The notes: generated by a model from the sequence alone, not told the origin. A DNA stretch of 64,000 bases from Faucicola sp041855445 (GCA_041855445.1 JBHAEG010000067.1:62001-126000); one strand, 5' to 3'; counted from the stretch's first letter, positions 43,740 to 52,769 are shown. Numbers and translations are program-made.

Positions 43740-44039
43740 TTAGCTAAAATGTTCTGGTTCTTCGTCATAAACATGAGCATGCCAATGTGACAGTTGGCGT
43801 TGCATTAATGTTTGAATAGCTGCATGTATCATATGTTGCCCAATAAACTGCATATCTGAGCCGAGCATACTTTTAACTTTATCAGAAAATTCAATACTGA
43901 CAAAAGGTTCTTCATCGCTATTGACAGGACGCAATACAAGCTTGCCATCTTCTTGTTGCACAAGCTCAAGCATCGTTTCTTTTGTCATGGCCATAGCATG
44001 CTCCATAATGTCTGCGGTGATGTTGTTGCTTTTCCCCAT
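43740..44039 (-). CDS. Conserved small cytosolic protein, unknown function
   Basis: A 99-residue acidic protein with no signal peptide or membrane segment. It has EEPFVSIEFSDKVKSML in the middle, a predicted helix with IGQHMIHAAIQTLMQRQ, and a His/Glu-rich C terminus (HWHAHVYDEEPEHF) that might bind metal. I do not recognise a domain. The codon use matches its neighbours and AAGGAAC precedes the ATG, so it is probably a real gene. It is convergent with argB. Confidence 0.6.
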   Translation of the reverse strand: MGKSNNITADIMEHAMAMTKETMLELVQQEDGKLVLRPVNSDEEPFVSIEFSDKVKSMLGSDMQFIGQHMIHAAIQTLMQRQLSHWHAHVYDEEPEHFS

Positions 44040-44194
44040 TGTTGTTCCTTATTTTCAATGTATATAATAACATGGGTATGATAATGTAAAAATTAAAAAT
44101 CAAGCGATATTCATTTATTATAACGTTAGAATAAGATTTTGCCTAATTTTTCAATGAAATTTTTCTGATATTAATTGATAGATAAAAACGTCAA

Positions 44195-44241
44195 GAAAAG
44201 ACCAACATTATCAGTGTTAGCCAATAATTGTCGGTCTTTTC
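44195..44241 (-). terminator. Terminator of the isochorismatase-like gene
   Basis: A 12-bp stem with one wobble pair (44195-44206 with 44230-44241) and a long 23-base loop. On the minus strand it is followed by TTGACGTTTTTATC. The long loop lowers confidence. Confidence 0.55.
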
Positions 44242-44264
44242 GATAAATATATAAGATAAAACAC

Positions 44265-44840
44265 TTATTTAATTAAGTTAGAAATCGTTTTAAATGCTGG
44301 GTCTTTAGAACTACGACATAGCTCAAATAAAATTGCCTCGGTTGTTGTCACGATTGTACCTGCCCGACGCATACGCCAGATAGCAATTTTTTTATCATAT
44401 TCATGACGAGAGCCGACCGCATCAGCAATTAAAATTGGTCGCATACCATTATCCAATAAATCTAATGCAGTTTGCATAACACAAACATGGGTTTCTACCC
44501 CAAATAACAAGACATGATTACGATTTTGCCCCGCTAAATAATGCCATGAGGCAGGATTATCACATGCACTAAATGTTACTTTTTCATAACATGTTTGATT
44601 TTTTTCTTCAAGTAATTCAAACAATTCTGGTAAAGTTTCTCCTAATCCTTTACGATATTGTTCATTTAACATAATAGGAATATTTAGAGCTTGTAATCCT
44701 TGAATTAAGATTTTTATTTTTTGAATAATCGTTTGATTATCGTGAATATGTGGGGCAAGACGTGTTTGTACATCAATTAACATCGCTTGTGTATCTTCAC
44801 GCAAAATACGATAGGGACGGGGCATAATGACTGTAGTCAT
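44265..44840 (-). CDS. Isochorismatase-family cysteine hydrolase (YcaC-like)
   Basis: A cytosolic cysteine hydrolase of the isochorismatase superfamily. The catalytic triad is visible: D23 (AMLIDVQTRL), K87 (CYEKVTF) and C120 (FGVETHVCVMQTAL). The cis-peptide region just before the cysteine is as expected. At 191 residues it matches YcaC-like proteins, whose substrates are mostly unknown, rather than pyrazinamidase. It is followed at 24 bases upstream by a small membrane-anchored gene on the same strand, which it trails, so the two are probably co-transcribed. Confidence 0.85.
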   Translation of the reverse strand: MTTVIMPRPYRILREDTQAMLIDVQTRLAPHIHDNQTIIQKIKILIQGLQALNIPIMLNEQYRKGLGETLPELFELLEEKNQTCYEKVTFSACDNPASWHYLAGQNRNHVLLFGVETHVCVMQTALDLLDNGMRPILIADAVGSRHEYDKKIAIWRMRRAGTIVTTTEAILFELCRSSKDPAFKTISNLIK

Positions 44841-44863
44841 AATAACTTCCTTACATCAACATG

Positions 44864-45229
44864 TTATGATGAATGTTTTGTCACGGTCAGCTGATAGTCA
44901 AATTGACCTAAGTAGCCATAATTTCCTTTTGGGCTACGGATTGCCTGTATGCAGGTGGTAAAACTATAATTGTTGTCAGTAAATCCCTGCTGTTTAGCAA
45001 TTGTATCTAATATAGCATAAGGGTCGTAAAGATGGTAGGTTTTTGCTGGGGTGGTTAATGTAAAAAAATGTGAATTTTTATGCACTTGCCCAGAATAACT
45101 TAGCGGTTTTTCAGATATTTCTGTGCTAAAAATATCAATTCGCCTCGCTTGTGCTTTGATTTTCATGATTTGCCATGTTAGCCAAAGACTGCCAACGCTG
45201 GTAATTAAAGTAAAAATTCGTTTTTTCAT
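44864..45229 (-). CDS. Small membrane-anchored protein, unknown function
   Basis: A 121-residue protein with an N-terminal hydrophobic anchor (about residues 5-23, flanked by KKR and K) and a polar, strand-rich domain that would face the periplasm. The segment TPAKTYHLYDPYAILDTIAKQQGF and a later FTTCIQAIRSPKGNYGYLGQFDYQL are its most distinctive parts. No known domain is recognised. It lies 23 bases upstream of the isochorismatase-like gene on the same strand and diverges from rlmH. Confidence 0.6.
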   Translation of the reverse strand: MKKRIFTLITSVGSLWLTWQIMKIKAQARRIDIFSTEISEKPLSYSGQVHKNSHFFTLTTPAKTYHLYDPYAILDTIAKQQGFTDNNYSFTTCIQAIRSPKGNYGYLGQFDYQLTVTKHSS

Positions 45230-45358
45230 TGAGAATAAGAATTTAATCGTTAAAAATATTTGCCATCTTAGCGTATTTTATGAGAATTTGCATTGAAAAA
45301 AATATGATAAAATAATGACAATTAATTGTAATGAATGTTTCATCTCTGACAAAAAATT

Positions 45359-45853
45359 ATGAAAGCTCGTATTTTAGCAGTTGGGCAAAAAATGCCAACA
45401 TGGGTACAAACAGGTTTTGATGAATATCATAAACGTATTCAGCCAATGCTTACCACAGAAATTTTAGAAATTCCTGCCTGTAAACGTAGCAAAAACCCTT
45501 CACCGACCGAACTAGAAAAATATGCAATCACTGAAGGTGGATTGATTTTAAATGCTCATGCCAATGCCAATAATGAACAATTAATTTGCCTTGATGTACG
45601 AGGAAAAAATTTAAGTACGGAACAACTTGCCGATAAAATAAGCCAAGCGATGCAAATTGGTGATGATATGGCGTTTGTGATTGGTGGGGCTGATGGTCTA
45701 TCTAAAGAGGTATTAGCAAAGGCTCATTTTAAATGGTCATTATCAAATCTGACCATGCCTCACCCGTTAGTTAGGGTGTTATTGATGGAGCAATTATATC
45801 GGGCGATGACAATTATTCATCATCACCCCTATCATCGGGGCGATTATTTTTAA
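45359..45853 (+). CDS. rlmH: 23S rRNA (pseudouridine1915-N3)-methyltransferase RlmH
   Basis: A SPOUT-class methyltransferase that modifies helix 69 of 23S rRNA in the 70S ribosome. The SPOUT knot signature is present: ICLDVRGKNLSTEQLA, then FVIGGADGLSKEVL and the C-terminal HPLVRVLLMEQLYRAMTIIH ending HHHPYHRGDYF, the invariant RlmH tail. The length is 164 residues. The ATG at 45359 begins MKARILAVGQKMP, as in other members. It is monocistronic, without the usual rsfS neighbour. Confidence 0.96.
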   Translation: MKARILAVGQKMPTWVQTGFDEYHKRIQPMLTTEILEIPACKRSKNPSPTELEKYAITEGGLILNAHANANNEQLICLDVRGKNLSTEQLADKISQAMQIGDDMAFVIGGADGLSKEVLAKAHFKWSLSNLTMPHPLVRVLLMEQLYRAMTIIHHHPYHRGDYF

Positions 45854-45896
45854 TATATGATGATAAAATTTTTAGATAAGTAATTTTAAAATTAAA

Positions 45897-47141
45897 TCAA
45901 TCTACATTATCTATGTCTAAATTTTTATCAATTCTCCATACTAAAAATGCTCCGATGCTCATTAAAATAAACATGACAATCCCTAATTTTAAGACAGGAT
46001 TGACAGGAAAAAAATTTAATAAAATACCACCAAAAATTCCCACGATAAAATTTAATGAGCCTTGTAAAGCACTTGCCATACCTGCTTGATGTTTTTGGAA
46101 TGCTAATGCAATCGTGGTGGCATTAGGCTGAGTTAAACCTAATCCTGCAATACAACAAAAAATACATATCAACACCAACGGCAACCATGCTTGTACTCCC
46201 CAGATGACACCTAAAACTAACAAGCCAAACGCTGAAAACATTTGAACCAATGCCCCAAATCGTAATAAACTAATTGAAGAAAAACGATTGACTAAATAAG
46301 GATTTAGCTGAGCCAAGCCAATAAAACCACCTGCATTGATACCAAAAATCCAACTAAAATGGGTTTCTGAAACACCATATTTTTCCATAATTAATTCAGG
46401 TGATGCACTAATATATACAAACATTGCACCCATCAATAATCCAGAACCAATGGCAGGCAAGCTAAAACGATTATCTTTTAACAAACCAATATAACGAGAA
46501 AAAACCTGTTGAATAGGATAAATCATACGGTCTTTTTCTGCTAAAGTTTCTGTTAAAATAAAATGTGTAATTAATAAATTTAATAAACCAAATCCCGCTA
46601 AAAACCAAAAAATCACTCGCCAATCTGCTACTTGTAATAACATTGCACCTAATGATGGGGCAAGAATTGGAGCTAGTCCCATCACCAACGCCATCAATGA
46701 AAAAGCTTTTAACATTTGTTTGGGTGCTAATCGGTCACGTATCATTGCACGTGGTACGACCGTTCCCACACACGCTCCCAATGCTTGAACTGTACGAGCC
46801 ACAAACAGTACATATTCATCGTGAGTTGTTGCACACACTATCGATGCCACAATGTAAATCAACATGCCCAAATATAACGGTTTCATACGTCCAATACGGT
46901 CACTTAATGGACCATAAAACAGTTGTCCCACTACCAATCCAATAAAATAAGCAGGTACAGAGTTAGCAATAAATCCAGTTGATACCCCAAAATCAGTTGC
47001 CATGCTAGGCAAGGCTGGCAAATACATATCAATGGTTAAAGGTCCAATGGCGACAATGAAACCCAGTAACATAATCCAATATACAGGATAATCAGGCTCG
47101 GCTTTTTTGGGAAAATTATCTAAAGATGATTGATAAGACAT
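45897..47141 (-). CDS. Bcr/CflA-family multidrug efflux MFS transporter
   Basis: An inner-membrane proton-coupled exporter of the drug:H+ antiporter-1 group. Twelve hydrophobic segments fit the 414 residues. Family features are IGPLTIDMYLPALPSMA in TM1, FYGPLSDRIGRMKPL (motif A, after TM2) and VPRAMIRDRLAPKQMLKAFS, typical of Bcr/CflA proteins that export chloramphenicol, bicyclomycin or sulfonamides. The actual substrate cannot be told. The start is ATG at 47141. It is monocistronic and convergent with rlmH, with no clear terminator between them. Confidence 0.92.
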   Translation of the reverse strand: MSYQSSLDNFPKKAEPDYPVYWIMLLGFIVAIGPLTIDMYLPALPSMATDFGVSTGFIANSVPAYFIGLVVGQLFYGPLSDRIGRMKPLYLGMLIYIVASIVCATTHDEYVLFVARTVQALGACVGTVVPRAMIRDRLAPKQMLKAFSLMALVMGLAPILAPSLGAMLLQVADWRVIFWFLAGFGLLNLLITHFILTETLAEKDRMIYPIQQVFSRYIGLLKDNRFSLPAIGSGLLMGAMFVYISASPELIMEKYGVSETHFSWIFGINAGGFIGLAQLNPYLVNRFSSISLLRFGALVQMFSAFGLLVLGVIWGVQAWLPLVLICIFCCIAGLGLTQPNATTIALAFQKHQAGMASALQGSLNFIVGIFGGILLNFFPVNPVLKLGIVMFILMSIGAFLVWRIDKNLDIDNVD

Positions 47142-47308
47142 AACAAGAACTTTTTGGCAAATTCGTCATTATAGACGGATTTTTTTTATGATAACGAGAA
47201 AATTTGTTAAAGTTCTTGATAAAAATGTTTTGTTGCTTGTAAATTGATTGGTAAGATATATTTAATTAAAAATTAAAATTTATTACTTAATTAAATCGGC
47301 TAAAAATA

Positions 47309-47335
47309 AAAAAGGACTTAAAATAAGTCCTTTTT
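47309..47335 (-). terminator. Terminator of htpG
   Basis: A 12-bp stem (AAAAAGGACTTA at 47309-47320 with 47324-47335) and a tight 3-base loop, 23 bases past the htpG stop. On the minus strand it continues into a T-rich tract. It can act in both directions. Confidence 0.85.
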
Positions 47336-47358
47336 GTATTATGACTTTTTATGATAAA

Positions 47359-49308
47359 TTATTTCATTAATAACGCATTTACACGTTTTAAATAGGCTGA
47401 TGGGTCATCAAGTTGTCCACCATCTGCTAAGACTGCTTGGTCAAAAATAACTTGAGCCAAATCGTCAAATTGGCTACTGCTATCTAAACGTTGAATTAAT
47501 GGGTGATTTGGATTGACTTCAAGGGTTGGCTTAACATCAGGCACAGGTTGCCCCATTTGTTTTAGCATTTGTGCCATTTGTGGTGATAATTCACCTTCAC
47601 CTACAACCAAACAGGCAGGACTGTCCACCAAACGGGTTGAAACTTTAACATCTTTGGCACGTCCGCCTAATGAAGTTTTTAAGCGTTCAACCACAGGTTT
47701 TAAATTTTCTTCGGCTTGTTCAGCTTGTTTTTTCTCTTCTTCATCTTGTAAATCGCCCAAATCAACCGCACCTTTAGCGATATTTTGTAATGATGTACCG
47801 TCAAATTCATGTAAGAAATTCATCGCCCATTCATCAACACGGTTAGTCATTAAAATGACTTCGATGCCTTTTTTCTTAAACAATTCAAGCTGTGGGCTAT
47901 TTTTAGCTGCCATCAGGCTTTCAGCGGTCAGATAATAAATCGCTTTTTGTCCTTCTTTCATGCGAGCTTTATAATCAGCAAAGCCTGTCACTACGTTGTC
48001 ATCTGTACTAGTGGCATAACGTAACAGTTTAGCAATGCGTTCTTTATTGCTTTGGTCTTCGCCCAAACCTTCTTTTAACACTTCACCAAATTCAGTGTAA
48101 AACTGCTTAAACTTCTCTTGTTTTTCTGTATCTTCACTGTTTGCTAAGCTGGCTAATAAAGTTAAAACTCGGCGAGCATTACCTTCACGAATAGATTTTA
48201 CATCACGGCTTTCTTGTAAAATTTCACGGCTAACATTTAATGGTAAATCTGCTGAATCGATTACCCCTTTTACAAAGCGTAAATACATTGGCAATAATTG
48301 CTCAGCATCATCCATAATAAATACACGTTTAACGTACAGTTTTAAACCGTGTTTTTGTTCACGATGATATAAATCAAATGGAGCTTTTTTGGGGATATAT
48401 AATAGTTGAGTGTATTGTACACGTCCCTCGACTCGATTATGTGTCCATGTTAATGGCTCATCATAATCATAGGTAACATTTTTGTAAAATTCTTTATATT
48501 CGTCATCGCTAATATCGCTTGCTGAACGTGTCCATAATGCACTGGCTTGATTGATAGTTTCCCATTCATCTGTCAAAACCATTTCACCTTTTGGACTGGC
48601 ATTTTCATCAGCATCTTCTACAACTTCTTCTTGCCAAACTTCTTTACGCATTTGAATTGGCAAACTGATATGGTCAGAATATTTATTGACTAATGTTTTA
48701 ATTTTATGGCGTTCTAAATAATCATTATCGCCATCAACATATTCATCTTTTAAATGTAAAGTAATCGTTGTGCCTCGTTCGGCTTTATTGATTTTTTCTG
48801 TGGTAAACTCTCCAGTACCATTTGAAACCCAACGCACGCCGTTTTCGCTTGGCTCGCCTGCCTTTCTGGTTTCTACGACAATGCTATCTGCAACGATAAA
48901 TCCAGAATAAAAACCAACACCAAATTGACCGATTAAATTGCCTTCTTGTTTTTGACTATCAGTTAATTTTTCTAAAAAGGCCTTTGTGCCTGATTTGGCA
49001 ATAGTACCTAAGTTCTCAATTGCATCAGCTTCATTCATACCAATGCCATTGTCGCTAAATTGAATAGTTTTAGCATTTTTATCAATATCAATGCGAATGC
49101 GTAATTCGCCATCATTTTCATATAAACTGTCATCGCTGGTCGCTTCAAAACGTAATTTGTCGCAAGCGTCTGACGCATTTGACACCAATTCACGCACAAA
49201 AATATCAGCATTTGAATATAACGAATGCGTTACCAAATGTAATAGCTGAGCGACTTCTGCCTCAAAAACGTGTTTTTGTGGTTGGCTTTGTTGAGCGGTA
49301 TCTGTCAT
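47359..49308 (-). CDS. htpG: Molecular chaperone HtpG (Hsp90)
   Basis: Cytosolic ATP-dependent Hsp90 chaperone. The N-terminal GHKL ATPase domain begins FEAEVAQLLHLVTHSLYSNA and has IFVRELVSNASDACDKLR, the FSDNGIGMN loop and GQFGVGFYSGF. The middle domain includes NVSREILQESRDVKSIREGN, with the catalytic-loop arginine. The C-terminal domain ends near residue 645. At 649 residues it is slightly longer than in E. coli, with a charged insert near 240 (EEVVEDADENA). A heat-shock promoter and a hairpin leader lie upstream, and a strong terminator follows. Confidence 0.97.
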   Translation of the reverse strand: MTDTAQQSQPQKHVFEAEVAQLLHLVTHSLYSNADIFVRELVSNASDACDKLRFEATSDDSLYENDGELRIRIDIDKNAKTIQFSDNGIGMNEADAIENLGTIAKSGTKAFLEKLTDSQKQEGNLIGQFGVGFYSGFIVADSIVVETRKAGEPSENGVRWVSNGTGEFTTEKINKAERGTTITLHLKDEYVDGDNDYLERHKIKTLVNKYSDHISLPIQMRKEVWQEEVVEDADENASPKGEMVLTDEWETINQASALWTRSASDISDDEYKEFYKNVTYDYDEPLTWTHNRVEGRVQYTQLLYIPKKAPFDLYHREQKHGLKLYVKRVFIMDDAEQLLPMYLRFVKGVIDSADLPLNVSREILQESRDVKSIREGNARRVLTLLASLANSEDTEKQEKFKQFYTEFGEVLKEGLGEDQSNKERIAKLLRYATSTDDNVVTGFADYKARMKEGQKAIYYLTAESLMAAKNSPQLELFKKKGIEVILMTNRVDEWAMNFLHEFDGTSLQNIAKGAVDLGDLQDEEEKKQAEQAEENLKPVVERLKTSLGGRAKDVKVSTRLVDSPACLVVGEGELSPQMAQMLKQMGQPVPDVKPTLEVNPNHPLIQRLDSSSQFDDLAQVIFDQAVLADGGQLDDPSAYLKRVNALLMK

Positions 49309-49352
49309 TAAATTTTTCCTTATTGAACAATTATTTAAATAATGTGGTTATG

Positions 49353-49407
49353 AGTTGCGTTTTGCCATAAAAAATTTGATAAATTGACTTGACTTTTAAC
49401 GCAACTT
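49353..49407 (-). other. Long-range hairpin in the htpG 5' leader
   Basis: AGTTGCGTT (49353-49361) is exactly complementary to AACGCAACT (49399-49407), separated by 37 AT-rich bases. It lies between the predicted heat-shock promoter and the htpG start, so it would be in the mRNA leader, about 45 bases before the ATG. Confidence 0.5.
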
Positions 49408-49421
49408 ATTTGTTGATTATA

Positions 49422-49450
49422 ATTGTGGTTGATGGGTGGATTTTTCAAGA
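49422..49450 (-). promoter_or_regulatory. Sigma-32-type heat-shock promoter of htpG
   Basis: On the minus strand CTTGAAA (from 49450 to 49444) is followed after 14 bases by CCACAATT (from 49429 to 49422), close to the sigma-32 consensus CTTGAAA-N13/15-CCCCATNT. It lies about 115 bases before the htpG start, which is an established heat-shock gene. Confidence 0.65.
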
Positions 49451-49590
49451 TGGTAACAACAAAACTCTGCGTATTAGTGATAAATTTTTACCATACATCG
49501 GCTTATTCATGAAAAATCGTTTAAATTTAATTTAATTATGTTGTAAAATAAGACAATATTTCACCAATCAATGAACTATAGGGAACAACT

Positions 49591-50295
49591 ATGACTGTGT
49601 CCGATGATGAGTTATTATTTTATGATGGTATGCCAGAAGAGGAATTAGAAAAATTATTAATTGAAATTGATAATAAAGATGTACCAACATTATCATCTGA
49701 GCATACACAGCAAGCACAAAACAATCCATCAACACAGGCAAAAAACCCTGATGATGTAGGATTAGATTTGGATTTTGATTTTGATATTCAAGATGTACGA
49801 GTAAAACATAACGATAGCGAAGTCGTAGGTAATTCACCAAGTTTGACATTTAGCCTTGAAACAGAAGATAATGCAACACCAAACACAGCAAAGCCGTCAT
49901 TGTCAAATATGTCAGAGAAAGATTGGTCGCTTGACGCATCGACTCAATTAGTCACAGAAAAACCTGAATTTATATCTACAACATCGCCAATCAGTCAAAA
50001 TGTAGGGGTAGACACTCAACAAGTTGCTGATATTCAACAGCAAATCGCCATTTTATCAGAGCAGTTACAACAATTAATGGAGCCTTTTAATCAGATAAAT
50101 AACCAATCAGAGCAATTGAGCCAAACTGTGCGAAATTTACAAAAGCAAACCAAGCAACATTTTGCTTTTACCAATGAAAAGCTGTATGAATTACGCACAA
50201 CACTCATTTATTCTCGTAAAAATTTTATTGAGCTAGCAAGTTTATTAGAAGCCGTAAAAGAAGCACTAAACGTAGAAGTTTATACAAAACAATAA
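49591..50295 (+). CDS. Acidic coiled-coil protein, unknown function
   Basis: A cytosolic 234-residue protein without signal peptide or recognised domain. The first 145 residues are acidic and low in complexity (for example DDVGLDLDFDFDIQDVRV). A predicted coiled coil runs from about 148 to 195 (QQIAILSEQLQQL, then QSEQLSQTVRNLQKQTKQ). A short helical tail follows, FIELASLLEAVKEALNV. Codon use and the stop-free frame support a real gene, and AGGGAAC precedes the ATG. It is divergent from htpG. It may be a cell-organisation or scaffold protein, but nothing in the sequence proves it. Confidence 0.65.
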   Translation: MTVSDDELLFYDGMPEEELEKLLIEIDNKDVPTLSSEHTQQAQNNPSTQAKNPDDVGLDLDFDFDIQDVRVKHNDSEVVGNSPSLTFSLETEDNATPNTAKPSLSNMSEKDWSLDASTQLVTEKPEFISTTSPISQNVGVDTQQVADIQQQIAILSEQLQQLMEPFNQINNQSEQLSQTVRNLQKQTKQHFAFTNEKLYELRTTLIYSRKNFIELASLLEAVKEALNVEVYTKQ

Positions 50296-50352
50296 TTGAT
50301 ACCAGAATAAACAATTGATACAAGATAAGTAATCATTTATATTACTTATCTT

Positions 50353-50375
50353 ATTAATTAATTAATTAATTAATT
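50353..50375. repeat. Tetranucleotide repeat (ATTA)5
   Basis: Five perfect copies of ATTA plus ATT lie just before the end of ispH, between the convergent coiled-coil gene and ispH. Being outside coding sequence, slippage would not shift a frame. Confidence 0.8.
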
Positions 50376-50378
50376 TAT

Positions 50379-51338
50379 CTAAACTTCTTTTAGTTCTGTG
50401 ACTGGAATTCTTAACGCTTTTGGTAAACTAAAGGTGATATTTTCTTGAATGCCATCTAACTCATTGGGTAATGAGCCTCCCCATGTTTGTAATTGAGTAA
50501 TCACTGCTTGAATGAGAATTTCAGGGGCTGATGCTCCTGCTGTTACACCCACAATCTTAACATCATTAAACCAATGTTTTTGCATTTGTTCGGCATTGTC
50601 AATTAGATAGGCCTTTTTTCCCATACGTTCGGCAAGTTCTCGCAAACGATTTGAATTTGAAGAATTTGGCGAACCTACGACTAACACCACATCACAACGA
50701 TTGGCTAAGGTTTTAACGGCATCTTGACGATTTTGGGTAGCATAACAAATATCATCTTTGCGTGGACCTTGAATATTTGGAAAACGCTGACGTAACGCTT
50801 CAATAACTACGGCTGTATCGTCCATCGATAATGTCGTTTGCGTAACAAATGCAAGATTGTTTTCGTCTTGGACATTTAAATTTTCAACATCATCTGGACT
50901 TTCTACTAAATAAATTTGTCCGCCATATCGAGTATCAAACCGTCCCATTGTCCCTTCAACTTCAGGGTGCCCAGCGTGTCCAATTAAAATAGCATTAGTC
51001 CCTTCTTTAGCAAATTTTACAACTTCTAAATGTACTTTGGTTACTAACGGACAAGTTGCATCAAATACTGTTAAATCTCGCTGTTTTGCTTCATCTTCTA
51101 CTGCCTGCGACACACCGTGTGCCGAAAAAATCACGATTGACCCGTCAGGTACTTCGTTTAATTCTTCAACAAATACTGCCCCACGATTTGCTAAATCATT
51201 TACCACAAATTTATTATGAACGACTTCATGTCGAACGTAAATTGGTGGCTCAAAACGTGCCAATGCTTCATTCACAATTGCAATCGCTCTATCAACGCCA
51301 GCACAAAATCCTCGAGGATTTGCTAATAAAATTTGCAT
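50379..51338 (-). CDS. ispH: 4-hydroxy-3-methylbut-2-enyl diphosphate reductase
   Basis: Last enzyme of the MEP isoprenoid pathway, reducing HMBPP to IPP and DMAPP with a 4Fe-4S cluster. The three cluster cysteines are C12 (RGFCAGVDRA), C96 (FDATCPLVTKVH) and C198 (DDICYATQNRQ). HEVVHN and GHPEVEGTMG are the conserved substrate-binding histidine regions, with GSPNSSNSNRL later. At 319 residues it is full length. It is convergent with the coiled-coil gene and divergent from gmk. Confidence 0.97.
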   Translation of the reverse strand: MQILLANPRGFCAGVDRAIAIVNEALARFEPPIYVRHEVVHNKFVVNDLANRGAVFVEELNEVPDGSIVIFSAHGVSQAVEDEAKQRDLTVFDATCPLVTKVHLEVVKFAKEGTNAILIGHAGHPEVEGTMGRFDTRYGGQIYLVESPDDVENLNVQDENNLAFVTQTTLSMDDTAVVIEALRQRFPNIQGPRKDDICYATQNRQDAVKTLANRCDVVLVVGSPNSSNSNRLRELAERMGKKAYLIDNAEQMQKHWFNDVKIVGVTAGASAPEILIQAVITQLQTWGGSLPNELDGIQENITFSLPKALRIPVTELKEV

Positions 51339-51523
51339 AAAATCACTTCTTGAAATGTTTAAAAATTCATTAAATTGTACTGGCTTTTTATAGAAAATTC
51401 AGCAAAATTCATCGTTGTTTTTTTGTGTCGCAAAAATACACATTGAATATTGAAAAAACACTTAACCACGGATTGAAACCTTGTTAGAATATATCAAAAT
51501 TTTAATCAAATTTGGAAAACAAA

Positions 51524-52141
51524 ATGACAAATGGCTCATTATTTATTATTACAGCCGCTTCTGGCACTGGAAAAACTTCTTTAGTAAAACAATTAGTTAG
51601 TACAACCAATCATCTTGCAGTCAGTATTTCTCATTCGACCCGTCCGCCTCGTGTTGGTGAAATTGATGGGCAACATTATCATTTTATTAGTCGTGAAAAA
51701 TTTACAGAAATGATACATCAAGGCGAGTTTTTAGAACATGCCCAAGTGTTTGATAACTTCTATGGTACATCGCAAGCTTCTGTTTTACATATGTTAAATA
51801 GTGGTTTAGATGTTATTTTAGAAATTGATTGGCAAGGAGCATTACAAGTCAAACGTATTATCCCTGATGCCATTATGATTTTTATTCTGCCTCCTGATAA
51901 ACAGGCGTTGCGTGAACGATTATCTAATCGTGGACAAGACAGCGAAGCAGTCATTCAAAAGCGTTTAGCGGGTTCAGTTGATGAAATGCGTCAATATTTG
52001 CATTTTGACTATGTCGTGATTAATGATAATTTTGATGTGGCTTTAACCGAACTAAAATCGATTATTTTAGCTAGCCGTTTAACATTAGCAAAACAAAAAG
52101 AACGCCATGCGTCTCGAATTACTGAATTGCTAAAAAAATAA
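51524..52141 (+). CDS. gmk: Guanylate kinase
   Basis: Phosphorylates GMP to GDP. P-loop ITAASGTGKTSLVKQL is near the N terminus. The GMP-binding region HSTRPPRVGEIDGQHYHF follows, then EIDWQGALQVK and the lid RLSNRGQDSEAVIQKRL. The TTG at 51512 is rejected for the ATG at 51524, with TTGGAAA upstream, giving 205 residues. rpoZ, which often follows gmk, is replaced here by a DUF924 gene 29 bases downstream. Confidence 0.96.
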   Translation: MTNGSLFIITAASGTGKTSLVKQLVSTTNHLAVSISHSTRPPRVGEIDGQHYHFISREKFTEMIHQGEFLEHAQVFDNFYGTSQASVLHMLNSGLDVILEIDWQGALQVKRIIPDAIMIFILPPDKQALRERLSNRGQDSEAVIQKRLAGSVDEMRQYLHFDYVVINDNFDVALTELKSIILASRLTLAKQKERHASRITELLKK

Positions 52142-52170
52142 CTTTTTTCTAACCTAATTAAGGAAACAAC

Positions 52171-52722
52171 ATGACCAATCACCCAAATGCCCAAAAAGTG
52201 TTAGATTTTTGGTTTAGCCCAGAAACTCAACCATTTTGGTTTGCAAAAAGTGACGAATTTGACCAAAAATTACATGATAATTTTTTTGACGTTTTACAAT
52301 CAGTAGCATTGGGGGAGTGTGCTAACTGGCGAGAAACCATTGAGGGACGTTTAGCGGAAATTATCGTACTTGACCAATTTTCTCGCAATCTATATCGTAA
52401 TACAGCAAAAGCTTTTGCTCAAGATGGTATGGCAGTTGCGTTAGCTCAAGAAGCGATAAAACAGCCAGATTATACAACGCTTGATAGTAGCAAACAAAAA
52501 TTTATTTTGATGCCATTTATGCACTCAGAGTCTCGATTGATACATGAGCAAGCATTGCCATTGTTTGAGGCGTTAAATGATGAGGTTACATTAGATTTTG
52601 AATTGCGTCATAAAGAAATTGTTGATAGGTTTGGACGTTATCCACATCGCAACAGGATTTTAGAGCGTGATTCAGGCATTGAAGAATTGGTATTTTTACA
52701 ACAGCCAAATTCTTCATTTTAA
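52171..52722 (+). CDS. DUF924 family protein
   Basis: A conserved cytosolic, all-helical protein of unknown function. The family pattern is clear: VLDFWFSPETQPFWFAKSDEFD at the N terminus, then EIIVLDQFSRNLYRNTAKAFAQD and near the end RFGRYPHRNRILERDS. The fold resembles tetratricopeptide-like helical proteins. The length of 183 residues is normal. AAGGAAAC precedes the ATG at 52171. The gene probably shares the gmk transcript, and a terminator shared with dcd follows. Confidence 0.88.
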   Translation: MTNHPNAQKVLDFWFSPETQPFWFAKSDEFDQKLHDNFFDVLQSVALGECANWRETIEGRLAEIIVLDQFSRNLYRNTAKAFAQDGMAVALAQEAIKQPDYTTLDSSKQKFILMPFMHSESRLIHEQALPLFEALNDEVTLDFELRHKEIVDRFGRYPHRNRILERDSGIEELVFLQQPNSSF

Positions 52723-52742
52723 TTTTTCTTGATAAACACAGT

Positions 52743-52769
52743 AAAAAGCAACGTTTTATCGTTGCTTTT
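52743..52769. terminator. Terminator between convergent DUF924 and dcd genes
   Basis: A 10-bp stem AAAAGCAACG/CGTTGCTTTT around a TTTTAT loop. T tracts lie on both sides when read in each direction. It probably serves both genes. Confidence 0.8.

Noticed and set aside
47513..47935. 140-codon plus-strand frame opposite htpG
   Set aside because: Rich in Ser, Thr and Cys as expected for the complement of a conserved gene; htpG is certain on the other strand.
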